Source: a bacterium (GTDB lineage: Bacteria; Babelota; Babeliae; Babelales; Vermiphilaceae). Taken from it: DNA of 11,462 bases. Location of the stretch: assembly GCA_021827875.1 (NCBI GenBank), contig JAKAUA010000082.1, positions 1 through 11,462 on the forward strand, written 5' to 3'. The notes beneath the pieces are model-generated. The model was given only the letters and a program-made list of their open reading frames with translations. It ran no database searches and was not told the origin of the DNA. Below are positions 1 through 6,532 of this stretch, piece after piece. Both the position numbers and the translations under genes were made by a program. Numbering within the stretch: position 1 is the first letter of the stretch; the number at the start of each line of letters is the position of its first letter.

Positions 1-75
1 ATCAGGCATAGGCTTTTGTTTTTAGCAAAAATTTATGCCCTTCCATTTTTAGGAATTTGGTTAATTTTTTATTGA
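1..75 (+). CDS. Possible C-terminal end of a membrane protein (partial, runs off left edge)
   Basis: Frame 1 is open from the first base to a TGA at 73-75 and gives 24 residues. They are mostly hydrophobic (for example LAKIYALPFLGIWLIFY) with a few basic residues near the start, as in the last transmembrane segment of a membrane protein. The other two plus-strand frames close within 31 bases. There is no start in view and no recognisable domain. The stretch is short enough to be open by chance in A+T-rich DNA, so this is only a candidate. The bases left of the window would settle it. Confidence 0.3.
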   Translation: MRHRLLFLAKIYALPFLGIWLIFY

Positions 76-91
76 CTTTGATCACAATCAG

Positions 92-216
92 TGAGTGATT
101 TCGTAGAAATCGTATCGAACCATGCGGGCTCTAAAAAAAGGTATGCCTGCTATCCTTATGTCATTCTATTTTTATCCGCCTAACCCTTCGATACAGCGGC
201 TATAAGCCGCCACTCA
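92..216. repeat. Compound inverted-repeat element with two nested hairpins
   Basis: The outer arms are TGAGTG (92-97) and CACTCA (211-216). The inner arms are GTATCGAA (112-119) and TTCGATAC (187-194), a perfect 8-base inverted repeat. Between outer and inner arm on each side sits a 15-base hairpin: GATTTC-GTA-GAAATC at 97-111 and GCGGCT-ATA-AGCCGC at 196-210. The arms are therefore built alike although the hairpin sequences differ. Elements with CTTCGA...CTCAGGGCGAGCGG character are familiar dispersed repeats of bacterial genomes. That this is one of them is inference from memory, and copy number cannot be seen here. Confidence 0.55.
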
Positions 217-345
217 GGGCGAGCGGCGTAGTCTGCCACGTCGTCGCTCTTGCGAGCTATGCCGGGCGCAGCCAAGCCGGACTGCGTCCACCGAAGCTTT
301 TATGCGAAGGTGGAAGGCCTGGATAGACGTAGACGGGAGGCAAGT
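217..345. repeat. G+C-rich dispersed-repeat-like stretch, non-coding
   Basis: This stretch is visibly richer in G+C than everything around it. It contains short inverted pairs such as CGCAG...CTGCG (about 268-287) and CCACC...GGTGG (about 289-314). No protein-like reading frame is present. Minus-strand translation gives a Ser/Arg/Cys-rich string typical of repeat DNA read as protein. It abuts the compound inverted repeat at 92-216, so the two may be one composite element or two elements inserted side by side. From 346 to 385 nothing is seen; no convincing terminator for the gene ending at 386 was found. Confidence 0.4.
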
Positions 346-385
346 GGCAGTAATAAATTTTATGTTGAAGACTGAAAAGGATCTT

Positions 386-1363
386 TTATGCAACTTGCTC
401 TTCAATTACAAGGGTAACTTCTGATGGAATGATTTCTTCTTGATCTTGAATAGGGGCCGGCGTCAGCTCCGACCAAGGTATAGTATCCGATTCATCATTT
501 TGTTCCTTATTTTCTTCCGGCGCAATGGTTATTTCAACAATCACTTCTACTTCCTGAGCAGGGAGAGTTAACTCGATATTGCTGGCAACATCTTCTTGCG
601 TCCCTTCAGACGCATTATTTTGCTGCTCAGCTTGTTGCGCTTCACCTGCATCACCAATAGTCGCTTCTTGCTCGGTAGCAATAGCGTCATCTTGCATCTC
701 TTCCGCAATGACAACAATCACAACATCTGCACTGGCTGTTTCGAGAATAGAATCTTCGCCCAAATTTTCTACAAAATAAACAGTATTTTCATTAAGTACT
801 GCATAAATTTGACTTAATAGGCCATGAGTTTCAGTTATATTAAACAATAAGTGTTTGAACAGTTGTTCTGCCTGCGTGTTATCAAATGGATTTAGCAAAC
901 GTGCTTTAAGGGCATCTTCTTGTTCATGTAATAAACAGATCGTTTTTTTGAGGCTAAACAGATAAGAATCTATAGGAATCGTTATCAATGGCGCAAGATC
1001 TGGGAATGTGGAGTGTCCTTCATTCCAATGATCCATAATAACTTTGTAACGTCTTATGGCTAAACAATTCGCTTCGTATGCTTGATTAATAAGATTTTGA
1101 TCTGATAATTCTGTTATTGCTTCAGTCAACAAAGTGCCGCCAACTGCAGTAAAAGGGGCGCTACAAAAAAGAGTAAACATTGTCTTCCACCAAGAATTTA
1201 CTCGGTTGCCTGCATATGCTAAATATCCTGAAAAAAGGCCCACTGCCACAAAGCTTGTCCCCGCTGCAGCCTTTTGACGTGTAGAAAGCTCTTCTTTTTG
1301 TCCCTGACAAAAAAACGATGCTGTCATCAGCGCGTATAGGAATATTTTTTTTGCAATAATCAT
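386..1363 (-). CDS. Membrane-anchored or secreted protein with a very acidic C-terminal tail, unknown function
   Basis: This 325-residue protein matches no family I recognise. It begins with a basic n-region and hydrophobic stretch (MIIAKKIFLYALMTASFFC, 1-19), which looks like a signal peptide. Two further hydrophobic segments follow at about 34-51 and 61-80, which may form a membrane hairpin. Residues 90-195 look like a mixed, probably helical domain. From residue 197 to the end there are about 34 Asp/Glu, and from 171 to 325 only one Lys (286) and no Arg. This acidic, Gln/Ala/Val/Ile-rich tail is probably disordered. The ATG at 1363 is preceded by AAGGAA at a good distance. The gene is alone; its neighbour at 1654-1881 is on the same strand but has its own terminator between. 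Function is unassigned. Confidence 0.8.
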   Translation of the reverse strand: MIIAKKIFLYALMTASFFCQGQKEELSTRQKAAAGTSFVAVGLFSGYLAYAGNRVNSWWKTMFTLFCSAPFTAVGGTLLTEAITELSDQNLINQAYEANCLAIRRYKVIMDHWNEGHSTFPDLAPLITIPIDSYLFSLKKTICLLHEQEDALKARLLNPFDNTQAEQLFKHLLFNITETHGLLSQIYAVLNENTVYFVENLGEDSILETASADVVIVVIAEEMQDDAIATEQEATIGDAGEAQQAEQQNNASEGTQEDVASNIELTLPAQEVEVIVEITIAPEENKEQNDESDTIPWSELTPAPIQDQEEIIPSEVTLVIEEQVA

Positions 1364-1605
1364 AGCTACATTTCCTTCTTTAAAAATATGATTATTTAGA
1401 GAAAATTGTTAACAATATTGCACTACTCGCTGCGACATTCTTTGCATATTAATTGCAATATACAATAGCTGTTGGTGCAATTCTTACAAAAGTTCTCCTG
1501 TTATGCAAATATTTTTAAAGAATTAGCCTGTTTGTGATAGGTAGTTGGGGAGAAACAAAAATGAGATCTTACTAATTTTATATAACCTTGTTACCCATAA
1601 TAAAA
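1364..1605. promoter_or_regulatory. Non-coding upstream region of the 386-1363 gene, with a 12-base palindrome
   Basis: This A+T-rich gap probably contains the promoter of the minus-strand gene starting at 1363. A perfect palindrome, ATTGTTAACAAT, lies at 1405-1416, about 42 bases from the start codon; that would suit an operator, but the sequence alone does not prove it. A TATATT box on the minus strand (1457-1462) is a possible -10 but has no good -35 partner. No gene fits in this gap. Confidence 0.25.
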
Positions 1606-1630
1606 AAGGCATGCTATTTAAGCATGCCTT
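1606..1630 (-). terminator. Rho-independent terminator of the low-complexity protein gene
   Basis: A perfect 10-base-pair stem, AAGGCATGCT (1606-1615) with AGCATGCCTT (1621-1630), encloses a five-base loop. Read on the minus strand, the stem is followed directly by a run of T (1602-1607 complement). It lies 24 bases after the stop codon of the gene at 1654-1881. Confidence 0.85.
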
Positions 1631-1653
1631 ACATTTACTGAAACAAAAAAAGA

Positions 1654-1881
1654 TTAACTTTTTTTGTTTTGATTATATTTATTGTACTCATTTTTTTGTT
1701 CATGTTTTTGCTCATGTTGCTTATTTTGTTCATGTCGTTGTTGACCGCCTTGAGATTGGCCTTCTTTTTTGTATGGATTATATTGGCCGTTATTTTTGTT
1801 ACCTTGTTGTTCATTTCTATTGTGTTGATTGCCACTATTTTGATTTTGATCGTTTTTGTTGTTTTTATAATCGTGAGCCAT
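1654..1881 (-). CDS. Small Asn/Gln/Lys-rich low-complexity protein, unknown function
   Basis: This 75-residue protein has no recognisable family. After Met1-Ala2 it contains no Leu, Ile, Val, Phe, Trp, Met, Cys or Thr. It is built of Asn (17), Gln (15), Lys (11), Glu, Gly, His and five Tyr (5, 34, 37, 66, 69). Three HEQ triplets stand at 50-52, 56-58 and 60-62. There is no signal peptide, unlike its neighbours. It must be disordered and very soluble, so a stress, desiccation or condensate role is possible but is only inference. The ATG at 1881 is chosen because AAGGAGA precedes it at ideal spacing; an upstream in-frame ATG at 1929 lacks this and would add a very different hydrophobic leader. 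A strong own terminator (1606-1630) shows a single-gene transcription unit. A TATACT box at 1934-1939 (minus) may be its -10, but the -35 is poor. Confidence 0.8.
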   Translation of the reverse strand: MAHDYKNNKNDQNQNSGNQHNRNEQQGNKNNGQYNPYKKEGQSQGGQQRHEQNKQHEQKHEQKNEYNKYNQNKKS

Positions 1882-2014
1882 GATAACTCTCCTTTTTAAA
1901 GTTAAATAAATATAGTTCTTTAATAACATTTTTAGTATATCATTAAAGAATAGCCAAAATAAATACTATTAGAAAGTCTTTATGTGCTTTTCCCGTTAAC
2001 CCATCAAGGGTATT

Positions 2015-2551
2015 TTATACAGAGAAAGGCTTTAAAAATATCTTATTAAAAATCATTAAAATAACCTTATAAAAAACGTTTTTCTCTGCAGAAATCTCAC
2101 AATTCTTTAGCCCTACAATTTTTTTGCTTTTTATCTTTTTATAAGTATCACGGTACAGGTAATAACGCTTTTCGGCTTCTCGCGCTATCAACTTATCAAT
2201 TTCTTCTTTTGCTATCGAATTATTACATGATGATATAATCACCGCATGCCCATCTTTGGTCCAATACTCGCAACAATATTCACCCTGCTTATGTACCGCT
2301 TTTTTGTTACGCTTCGCAATTACCACATCTACCTCTCTATCATCTAATAAAAACAGAGAAGTAAATTCCATTCTATAAGCGTAAGCGGTGAACGTTTTTG
2401 TTTTGTTTTTTCCGAGCATACCGTGCCATGTTATATCTTTATAATCAATTGACTTTGGCACTATCACATAGTCAAGGTTCAAAGAATAGATATGATGCAG
2501 AGTGAACAGATTAATAAAAATCAAAAAAAATAATATGTTTCGGTACAACAT
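2015..2551 (-). CDS. Small secreted protein, tandem paralogue of the 2585-2980 gene, unknown function
   Basis: This 178-residue protein starts with a long hydrophobic leader (1-23, ending near HHIYS) that looks like a signal peptide. Residues 31-44 read VPKSIDYKDITWHG and residues 91-103 read EYCCEYWTKDGHA. Both blocks recur at nearly the same positions in the upstream neighbour, so the two are paralogues of one unrecognised family. This copy has an extra C-terminal part (about 115-178), first charged (Lys/Glu/Arg-rich), then hydrophobic and basic at 159-178, perhaps a membrane contact. The start at 2551 is supported by AAAGGAAT just upstream. The gene follows its paralogue by 33 bases and is probably co-transcribed with it. 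No enzyme family is recognised and none is claimed. Confidence 0.8.
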   Translation of the reverse strand: MLYRNILFFLIFINLFTLHHIYSLNLDYVIVPKSIDYKDITWHGMLGKNKTKTFTAYAYRMEFTSLFLLDDREVDVVIAKRNKKAVHKQGEYCCEYWTKDGHAVIISSCNNSIAKEEIDKLIAREAEKRYYLYRDTYKKIKSKKIVGLKNCEISAEKNVFYKVILMIFNKIFLKPFSV

Positions 2552-2584
2552 TATCTATTCCTTTTTTGAGAAACAGCGTAAAGG

Positions 2585-2980
2585 CTATTTATTCTTTTTT
2601 GCTTTATATAATGATTTATAAAAATAATAATGTCCTTTTGATACATCGAATGAATCTAAAGTATTAATCCAGGCATGCCCATCTTCTGTCCAATATTCAA
2701 TATAATATTCAGGGCATCCATGACATGCTTTCTTGTCATGAATTAAAAACATTGCATCTGTTTTTCTACCCAGCACATTAAAGTCAACACCTTTATGTAT
2801 ATAAGCCTTTAATTTTTTTTCTTTATCTCTAGCTAACCCATAAATGCCATGCCACTTGATAGTCTTATAATCGATAGACTTGGGTACTATTTTGAAATTC
2901 GTCACTTCTGCACTGATGCAGTGGACATAAATTATTTCTAAGCAAACAATTAAAAAAAGTATGTTATACCTGAACAGCAT
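2585..2980 (-). CDS. Small secreted protein, tandem paralogue of the 2015-2551 gene, unknown function
   Basis: This 131-residue protein has a signal peptide (1-24, likely cleaved after CISA). The mature part carries VPKSIDYKTIKWHG (32-45) and EYYIEYWTEDGHA (91-103), shared with the next gene. It has a CHGC pair (86-89) in the place where the paralogue has no Cys pair; the paralogue instead has CC at 93-94. The ATG at 2980 is chosen because GGAGGGAAG lies just upstream; an in-frame ATG 15 bases earlier would place the ribosome site inside the coding region. It is the first gene of a two-gene minus-strand operon and has a good promoter candidate at 3026-3055. The family is not recognised; duplication of a small secreted protein is typical of surface or host-directed factors, which is inference. 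Confidence 0.8.
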   Translation of the reverse strand: MLFRYNILFLIVCLEIIYVHCISAEVTNFKIVPKSIDYKTIKWHGIYGLARDKEKKLKAYIHKGVDFNVLGRKTDAMFLIHDKKACHGCPEYYIEYWTEDGHAWINTLDSFDVSKGHYYFYKSLYKAKKNK

Positions 2981-3025
2981 TTTACTTCCCTCCATTCTTA
3001 TTTTTTATAATACTTTTCAAGGGTA

Positions 3026-3055
3026 AGTATACAGCGCTGGTTAGCGTGAAATCAA
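3026..3055 (-). promoter_or_regulatory. Candidate promoter of the tandem secreted-protein operon
   Basis: On the minus strand TTGATT (3050-3055) and TATACT (3026-3031) are separated by 18 bases, a good sigma-70-type pair. It lies 45 bases before the start at 2980 and after the stop of the epimerase gene, so the two small genes can be transcribed separately from the epimerase. Confidence 0.45.
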
Positions 3056-3085
3056 AGAAACAATACAAATGTCAGTTCATGCATT

Positions 3086-4060
3086 TTACGCTCGAGCCAT
3101 TTGCAATAAAAATTGCAAGCGATTTGTATCGGCGCAAGAATGACGAACCTCACCGAGCAATGCTTCTTTATGCATTATAGAAGCATTATAATGAGGAAAA
3201 TCAGACTTCAAAAGATCAACGAGAGAAAGTATAGTAATACTCTCTCCTGTAGCAACATTACATGCCTGACCGCATAAATGAGAATCATCTATACTTGCCA
3301 ACAGACTATTGCACTGCACAATAAAATCAACAGGCACGAAGTCACGCGTCTGTAACCCGTCACCAAAAATAGTTATCGGTAAATTGTGTGCCATATTATG
3401 TCTAAACTTAGGCACCGCTGCAGCATACGAACCTTGCGGATTTTGGCGTTCACCATACACATTAAAATATCTTAAACAAAGAGTTTTTATTCCATATTGC
3501 TCACAATATAAACGACACAATAATTCCCCTATTAACTTTGAAAGTCCATAAGGAGAAAGAGGGTGACACTCATCAGTTTCTTTGCACATTGTTTCTTTAT
3601 TTCCATATACAGCCGCCGATGACGAAAATATAAAGCGTTCGACATTATTCATGCGCGCTGCTTCTAATATATGTGATGTTCCATGTACATTAACATCAAA
3701 ACAGCGTTGTGGATTTGTTAGAGAATCTTGCACACTCGTTAATGCTGCCAGATGGAAAATGATCGATTGTCCTTGCGTAGCATGCAAGCAATCTTGCCAG
3801 TTGGTAATATCGCCCTCTATCAATGTAACACAATCTCTTACTGCTGCTATGTTAGCCAATGACCCTGTTGAAAGATTATCAAGAATGGTCACTATTGCGC
3901 CAAGATTAACCAATTGTTCTACTAAGTGAGAACCTATAAAACCACATCCTCCGGTAACCAGCACTTTCTTGTCTTTATAAAAATCTTTATCGCAAGAATA
4001 TACGGTCAAAACAAAGACAGAAACAAACAATAAAAATCGCTTTATACAAGGCTTATACAT
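3086..4060 (-). CDS. NAD-dependent UDP-sugar 4-epimerase-like protein with N-terminal signal sequence
   Basis: This 324-residue extended short-chain dehydrogenase/reductase would interconvert C4 epimers of a UDP-hexose or UDP-N-acetylhexosamine. The Rossmann motif TGGCGFIG is at 36-43, an Asp for the NAD ribose at 61, the catalytic serine region FSSSAAVYG at 145-153, and YGLSK (Tyr171, Lys175) at 171-175. YFNVYGERQNPQGSYAA (198-214) resembles UDP-GlcNAc/UDP-Glc 4-epimerases. Unusually, residues 1-23 are a hydrophobic leader ending in VYSC, possibly a lipobox, before the fold starts at about 31. The C-terminus stops right after the AD-T region (ADTNRLQFLLQMARA), some 25-30 residues earlier than most relatives. 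The ATG at 4060 is chosen because AAGGGAAAG precedes it and the fold starts soon after; longer versions would only add unrelated sequence. It is divergent from the methyltransferase gene at 4209. The exact substrate is unknown. Confidence 0.9.
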   Translation of the reverse strand: MYKPCIKRFLLFVSVFVLTVYSCDKDFYKDKKVLVTGGCGFIGSHLVEQLVNLGAIVTILDNLSTGSLANIAAVRDCVTLIEGDITNWQDCLHATQGQSIIFHLAALTSVQDSLTNPQRCFDVNVHGTSHILEAARMNNVERFIFSSSAAVYGNKETMCKETDECHPLSPYGLSKLIGELLCRLYCEQYGIKTLCLRYFNVYGERQNPQGSYAAAVPKFRHNMAHNLPITIFGDGLQTRDFVPVDFIVQCNSLLASIDDSHLCGQACNVATGESITILSLVDLLKSDFPHYNASIMHKEALLGEVRHSCADTNRLQFLLQMARA

Positions 4061-4158
4061 ACACTTTCCCTTTTTTATAAAGATGCTAGATATATTGCAA
4101 AATGGTATTCCAGCTATCATAAAAATAATTAAGGAACATTGCAAAGCATAACTATTTC

Positions 4159-4164
4159 TATAAT
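4159..4164 (+). promoter_or_regulatory. Candidate -10 box for the 4209-6184 operon
   Basis: A perfect TATAAT lies at 4159-4164, 44 bases before the ATG at 4209, inside the 148-base gap between divergent genes. A TTGCAA stands at 4139-4144, but the 14-base spacing is too short for a normal -35, so only the -10 is convincing. No clear promoter was found for the divergent epimerase gene. Confidence 0.4.
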
Positions 4165-4208
4165 ATAGTTCGAAAATAGATCGATTATCCTTAATAAGGA
4201 GAAGTATA

Positions 4209-5015
4209 ATGATTAAGCGTAGATATATGCTCGCATATTGCCTGATGATAAGCACATTTTCATACATCAGCAGTACAACTAACCGTCAGAATGCAATGAT
4301 TCACATTGCGGCTACAATTGATAAATATCAATCATTTATGAAAGAAGGAACTTTAGCTCATCAGGACTGGAGTACTTTTAATGTACCTCCACAAGCACGA
4401 GATATCACTTTCAAGAAAGCATTTGAATTATTTATAGAAAATGATGGCAAAATTGTTGTAGAACTTGGTACTACACGCAGCTTTGTACATGGCGGCCTTC
4501 CGGGTTGCAACAGCGATGATGTACGCTTTTGGACGCCAAACAGTCCTGAGAACTGGGATTGGGGTGCCGGCTGCTTCACTCGAATAGCTGCTGAATGTCT
4601 TGCACCACTCAACATAATCATTCATACGGTGGACCTTGCACAATCCCACATTAATCGTTGCAAAATTATAACAGCGCCATTTGCACAAAGCATACACTAC
4701 CATGTTTGCTCCTCACTCACCTATTTAGCAAACACAGATCAAAAAATAGATCTTTTGTATATGGATACCGGTGATATGACACCCATAGAACCAACTGCTC
4801 TTTTACAATTAGAAGAAGCAAAATTGGTGGTTAGCCGTGATTTAATAGCGCCACACGGCCTCATTCTTATAGATGACGTTAAAAATCAAACGCCAAAACA
4901 ATTTGGCGAAACGTCAGACCTTGGCAAAGCAAAATATGCATTACCATACCTATTGGAACATGGTTTTGAAATAGTCGAAGATGAATATCAAATACTATTG
5001 CAAAAAATAAATTAA
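4209..5015 (+). CDS. Class I SAM-dependent methyltransferase with N-terminal signal sequence
   Basis: This 268-residue protein has a Rossmann-like methyltransferase core. VVELGTTRSF (83-92) is the SAM-binding motif I with the acidic Glu85. IHTVDLAQSH (138-147) supplies the acidic residue after strand 2. KIDLLYMDTGDM (179-190) and HGLILIDDV (216-224) match the strand-4 and strand-5 regions seen in Methyltransf_24-like and sugar O-methyltransferases. Between motif I and strand 2 there is an insert rich in Trp and Gly (95-121). Residues 1-22 have a basic n-region (KRR) and a hydrophobic core, read as a signal peptide or anchor, odd for a SAM-using enzyme. The ATG at 4209 is preceded by AAGGAG. 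It is the first gene of an operon with the GT-B-like gene 20 bases downstream, suggesting that its substrate is a sugar, which is inference. Confidence 0.8.
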   Translation: MIKRRYMLAYCLMISTFSYISSTTNRQNAMIHIAATIDKYQSFMKEGTLAHQDWSTFNVPPQARDITFKKAFELFIENDGKIVVELGTTRSFVHGGLPGCNSDDVRFWTPNSPENWDWGAGCFTRIAAECLAPLNIIIHTVDLAQSHINRCKIITAPFAQSIHYHVCSSLTYLANTDQKIDLLYMDTGDMTPIEPTALLQLEEAKLVVSRDLIAPHGLILIDDVKNQTPKQFGETSDLGKAKYALPYLLEHGFEIVEDEYQILLQKIN

Positions 5016-5035
5016 CTTTTCTTGTGAGGTATTAC

Positions 5036-6184
5036 ATGAAATGCGCCAATAGACTGAGAACAATAAAAGTTCTTTTCGTTTTTTTATTTGGTATCCCCTT
5101 TCTAAATATTGATGGATACGAAGCTTTAAAAGTATTACATCTAAGCTTTCATCGAGGATGCATTAAAGAGTTTGAAGAAGTTGCACGTTCATTACCTATT
5201 AATCTTACCTCTTGGTACATCCATGATGATCCTAAACAGTTTGACTCCCAAGGAGTTGGCGCATCTATTTATAACATAGGGCATGAGCGAGCAGAGCGCA
5301 TATGGCACAAGCACAAAGAATATTTTAATCAATTTGATCTTATTATAACTTCTGACACCGCTCCTTTATCGAGGATTTTTTTACAAAATAATTGGCAAAA
5401 ACCATTGATTATATGGGTATGTAATCGCTTTGATTACAGCGATAGAGCAAGCCTTGACTGCAATTTTCCTGATCAAGAATTTTATGTGCTATTCCAAAAG
5501 GCAGCATATATGCCAAAGGTAAAAACAATTTCATACACACCTTATGAACTTGCCTATGCAAAAGCAAAGGGCGTATCGTGGGAAGATTTCACCATAAAAC
5601 CGGTAGGGTCACATGAGCAAGAGCTAAAACCGGAAGAATCATCTATTCATGCGCATATACAACAAGAAGAAACAATCTTTGTGCATCCGCGTTTAGAAGC
5701 TTGGGGTAGTCAGCCAGGCAGACAATTTACTCATCTACAACACGAATGTGAAAAACGATCTATTACTGTCTATATGGGTAATTACAATGGCCCCGATGAT
5801 ATAAAAAACTTTAAAGGCGTTATATTTTTCCCCTATGCATGGTCCAATTTAGCTCTTTTTGAAAATATACAACGCGGTATCATTCATTTTGTACCAACAG
5901 TGCGCTTTGTGAAAGAGCTTATCGCTGCTCATAAACCTGTTACTTATGATCCACAAATAATCGCCGGCAATAGTAAACTGTGTGAATGGTATACCCCTGA
6001 ACATAAAGATATAGTCATATATTTTGACTCTTGGGATGATTTAAAAGAAAAAATAATGACCACGGACTATCACCGTATGCGTGGCAAGATAAAAGAATTT
6101 GGTAAACATCATAGAGAGAAAATGCTTCTTATGTGGCAAGAAACATTCGAACATCTACTAGCTCAAACAGGATTTAAGCAATAA
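5036..6184 (+). CDS. GT-B-like glycosyltransferase with signal sequence (putative)
   Basis: This 382-residue protein resembles two-domain GT-B glycosyltransferases. After a hydrophobic leader (about 7-27) the first Rossmann-like domain opens with KVLHLSFHRGC (32-42), as GT-B N-domains do, and contains FDLIITSDTAPLSRIF and KPLIIWVCNRFDY. A second domain follows the variable middle, with TIFVHPRLEAWGS, a strand SITVYMGNY and VIFFPYAWSNLALFENIQRGIIHFVPT, comparable to the donor-binding C-domain (the ENIQRGI region is in the place of the usual acidic sugar-binding motif). The fold call is moderate and the sugar is unknown. A GTG at 5024 is possible, but the ATG at 5036 is preferred because GTGAGG lies six bases before it. 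It follows the methyltransferase by 20 bases in one operon. Its 3' end overlaps the minus-strand gene remnant by 22 bases. Confidence 0.7.
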   Translation: MKCANRLRTIKVLFVFLFGIPFLNIDGYEALKVLHLSFHRGCIKEFEEVARSLPINLTSWYIHDDPKQFDSQGVGASIYNIGHERAERIWHKHKEYFNQFDLIITSDTAPLSRIFLQNNWQKPLIIWVCNRFDYSDRASLDCNFPDQEFYVLFQKAAYMPKVKTISYTPYELAYAKAKGVSWEDFTIKPVGSHEQELKPEESSIHAHIQQEETIFVHPRLEAWGSQPGRQFTHLQHECEKRSITVYMGNYNGPDDIKNFKGVIFFPYAWSNLALFENIQRGIIHFVPTVRFVKELIAAHKPVTYDPQIIAGNSKLCEWYTPEHKDIVIYFDSWDDLKEKIMTTDYHRMRGKIKEFGKHHREKMLLMWQETFEHLLAQTGFKQ

Positions 6185-6507
6185 TTTTTAAGATTTTTAT
6201 CATATTTATAGCGACATTTTATCATAGGAGCCCTTTTTGGCACATAAATAGATTTAATAGCAGGATTAAAAAAACTAACAAAACTGGAAACATTGCTTGT
6301 GGTAGAATTAAATAGTCACAACGAGCGAGCAATAAGCAATCATATATAAAATCTCAGGGATACCGCTCTTTAAATGCTTCCAAGGCTCGATTACTATCAG
6401 TAGCTAGATAGATTTTAATAGCTTTATCGGAATATCTTATTAACAATGTATCCCTCTCATGAAGATACATTACATGAGAGGGGTAAACTAGCGGCTAATG
6501 CCAAGTT
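6163..6507 (-). pseudogene. Remnant of a NodZ/FUT8-like fucosyltransferase-type gene
   Basis: Read on the minus strand, this apparently empty gap encodes broken but clear protein. From 6507 the frame gives a poorly conserved part and then IKIYLATDSNRALEAF followed by KERYP, and meets TGA at 6354-6356. The same frame continues as DCLLLARCDYLI. A one-base shift near 6306 is then needed to read STTSNVSSFVSFFNPA and IYVPKRAPM, ending at TGA 6163-6165. These are, in order, the C-terminal motifs of the NodZ/FUT8 (GT23) and related fucosyltransferase fold: the strand with ATD, then the D-C-L-L-L-S/A-x-C-D-x-L-I helix-strand, then the Ser-rich donor-binding loop and FNP. The N-terminal half is missing, the stop codon sits where about 25-35 residues usually lie, and the frame is shifted. 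It is therefore dead. It ends inside the 3' end of the convergent gene at 5036-6184. Confidence 0.75.
6445..6485. repeat. Interlocking inverted repeats inside the gene remnant
   Basis: Two inverted repeats are interleaved: AATGTATC (6445-6452) with GATACATT (6464-6471), and CCCTCTCATG (6452-6461) with CATGAGAGGG (6473-6482). The second stem extends by three more pairs (6449-6451 with 6483-6485), one of them G-T. The order is arm 1, arm 2, partner 1, partner 2, so the stems exclude each other or form a pseudoknot-like fold. Neither strand has a following T run, so this is not an ordinary terminator. Confidence 0.6.
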
Positions 6508-6532
6508 CTAAAAGTTGATTTGAAAAAATAAG

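Noticed and set aside
374..387. AAAAG-GAT-CTTTT as a terminator of the 386-1363 gene
   Set aside because: The five-pair stem has only one G-C pair and overlaps the stop codon; it is too weak.
214..405. Minus-strand 63-residue open frame
   Set aside because: It lies over the G+C-rich repeat stretch and overlaps the end of the 386-1363 gene. Its Arg/Ser-rich product is typical of repeat DNA, and no ribosome site was seen.
1383..1412. TTAACA with TATTTT, 18 bases apart, as promoter for the gene starting at 1363
   Set aside because: Transcription would begin at about 1376, inside the ribosome site, leaving no usable leader.
1545..1883. Plus-strand 112-residue open frame
   Set aside because: It begins at a TTG and runs over the terminator at 1606-1630 and antisense to the low-complexity gene. 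Its Phe/Tyr/Cys-rich product is the antisense image of Lys/Asn/Gln codons.
2585..2980. GHAW motif (101-104) resembling the catalytic His region of transglutaminase-like proteins
   Set aside because: The nearest Cys (86, 89) is far too close to the His for that fold, and the paralogue has GHAV with no matching Cys. No such function is claimed.
4083..4151. 22-codon plus-strand open frame in the divergent gap
   Set aside because: It is short, has no ribosome site and occupies the promoter region; chance is sufficient in A+T-rich DNA.
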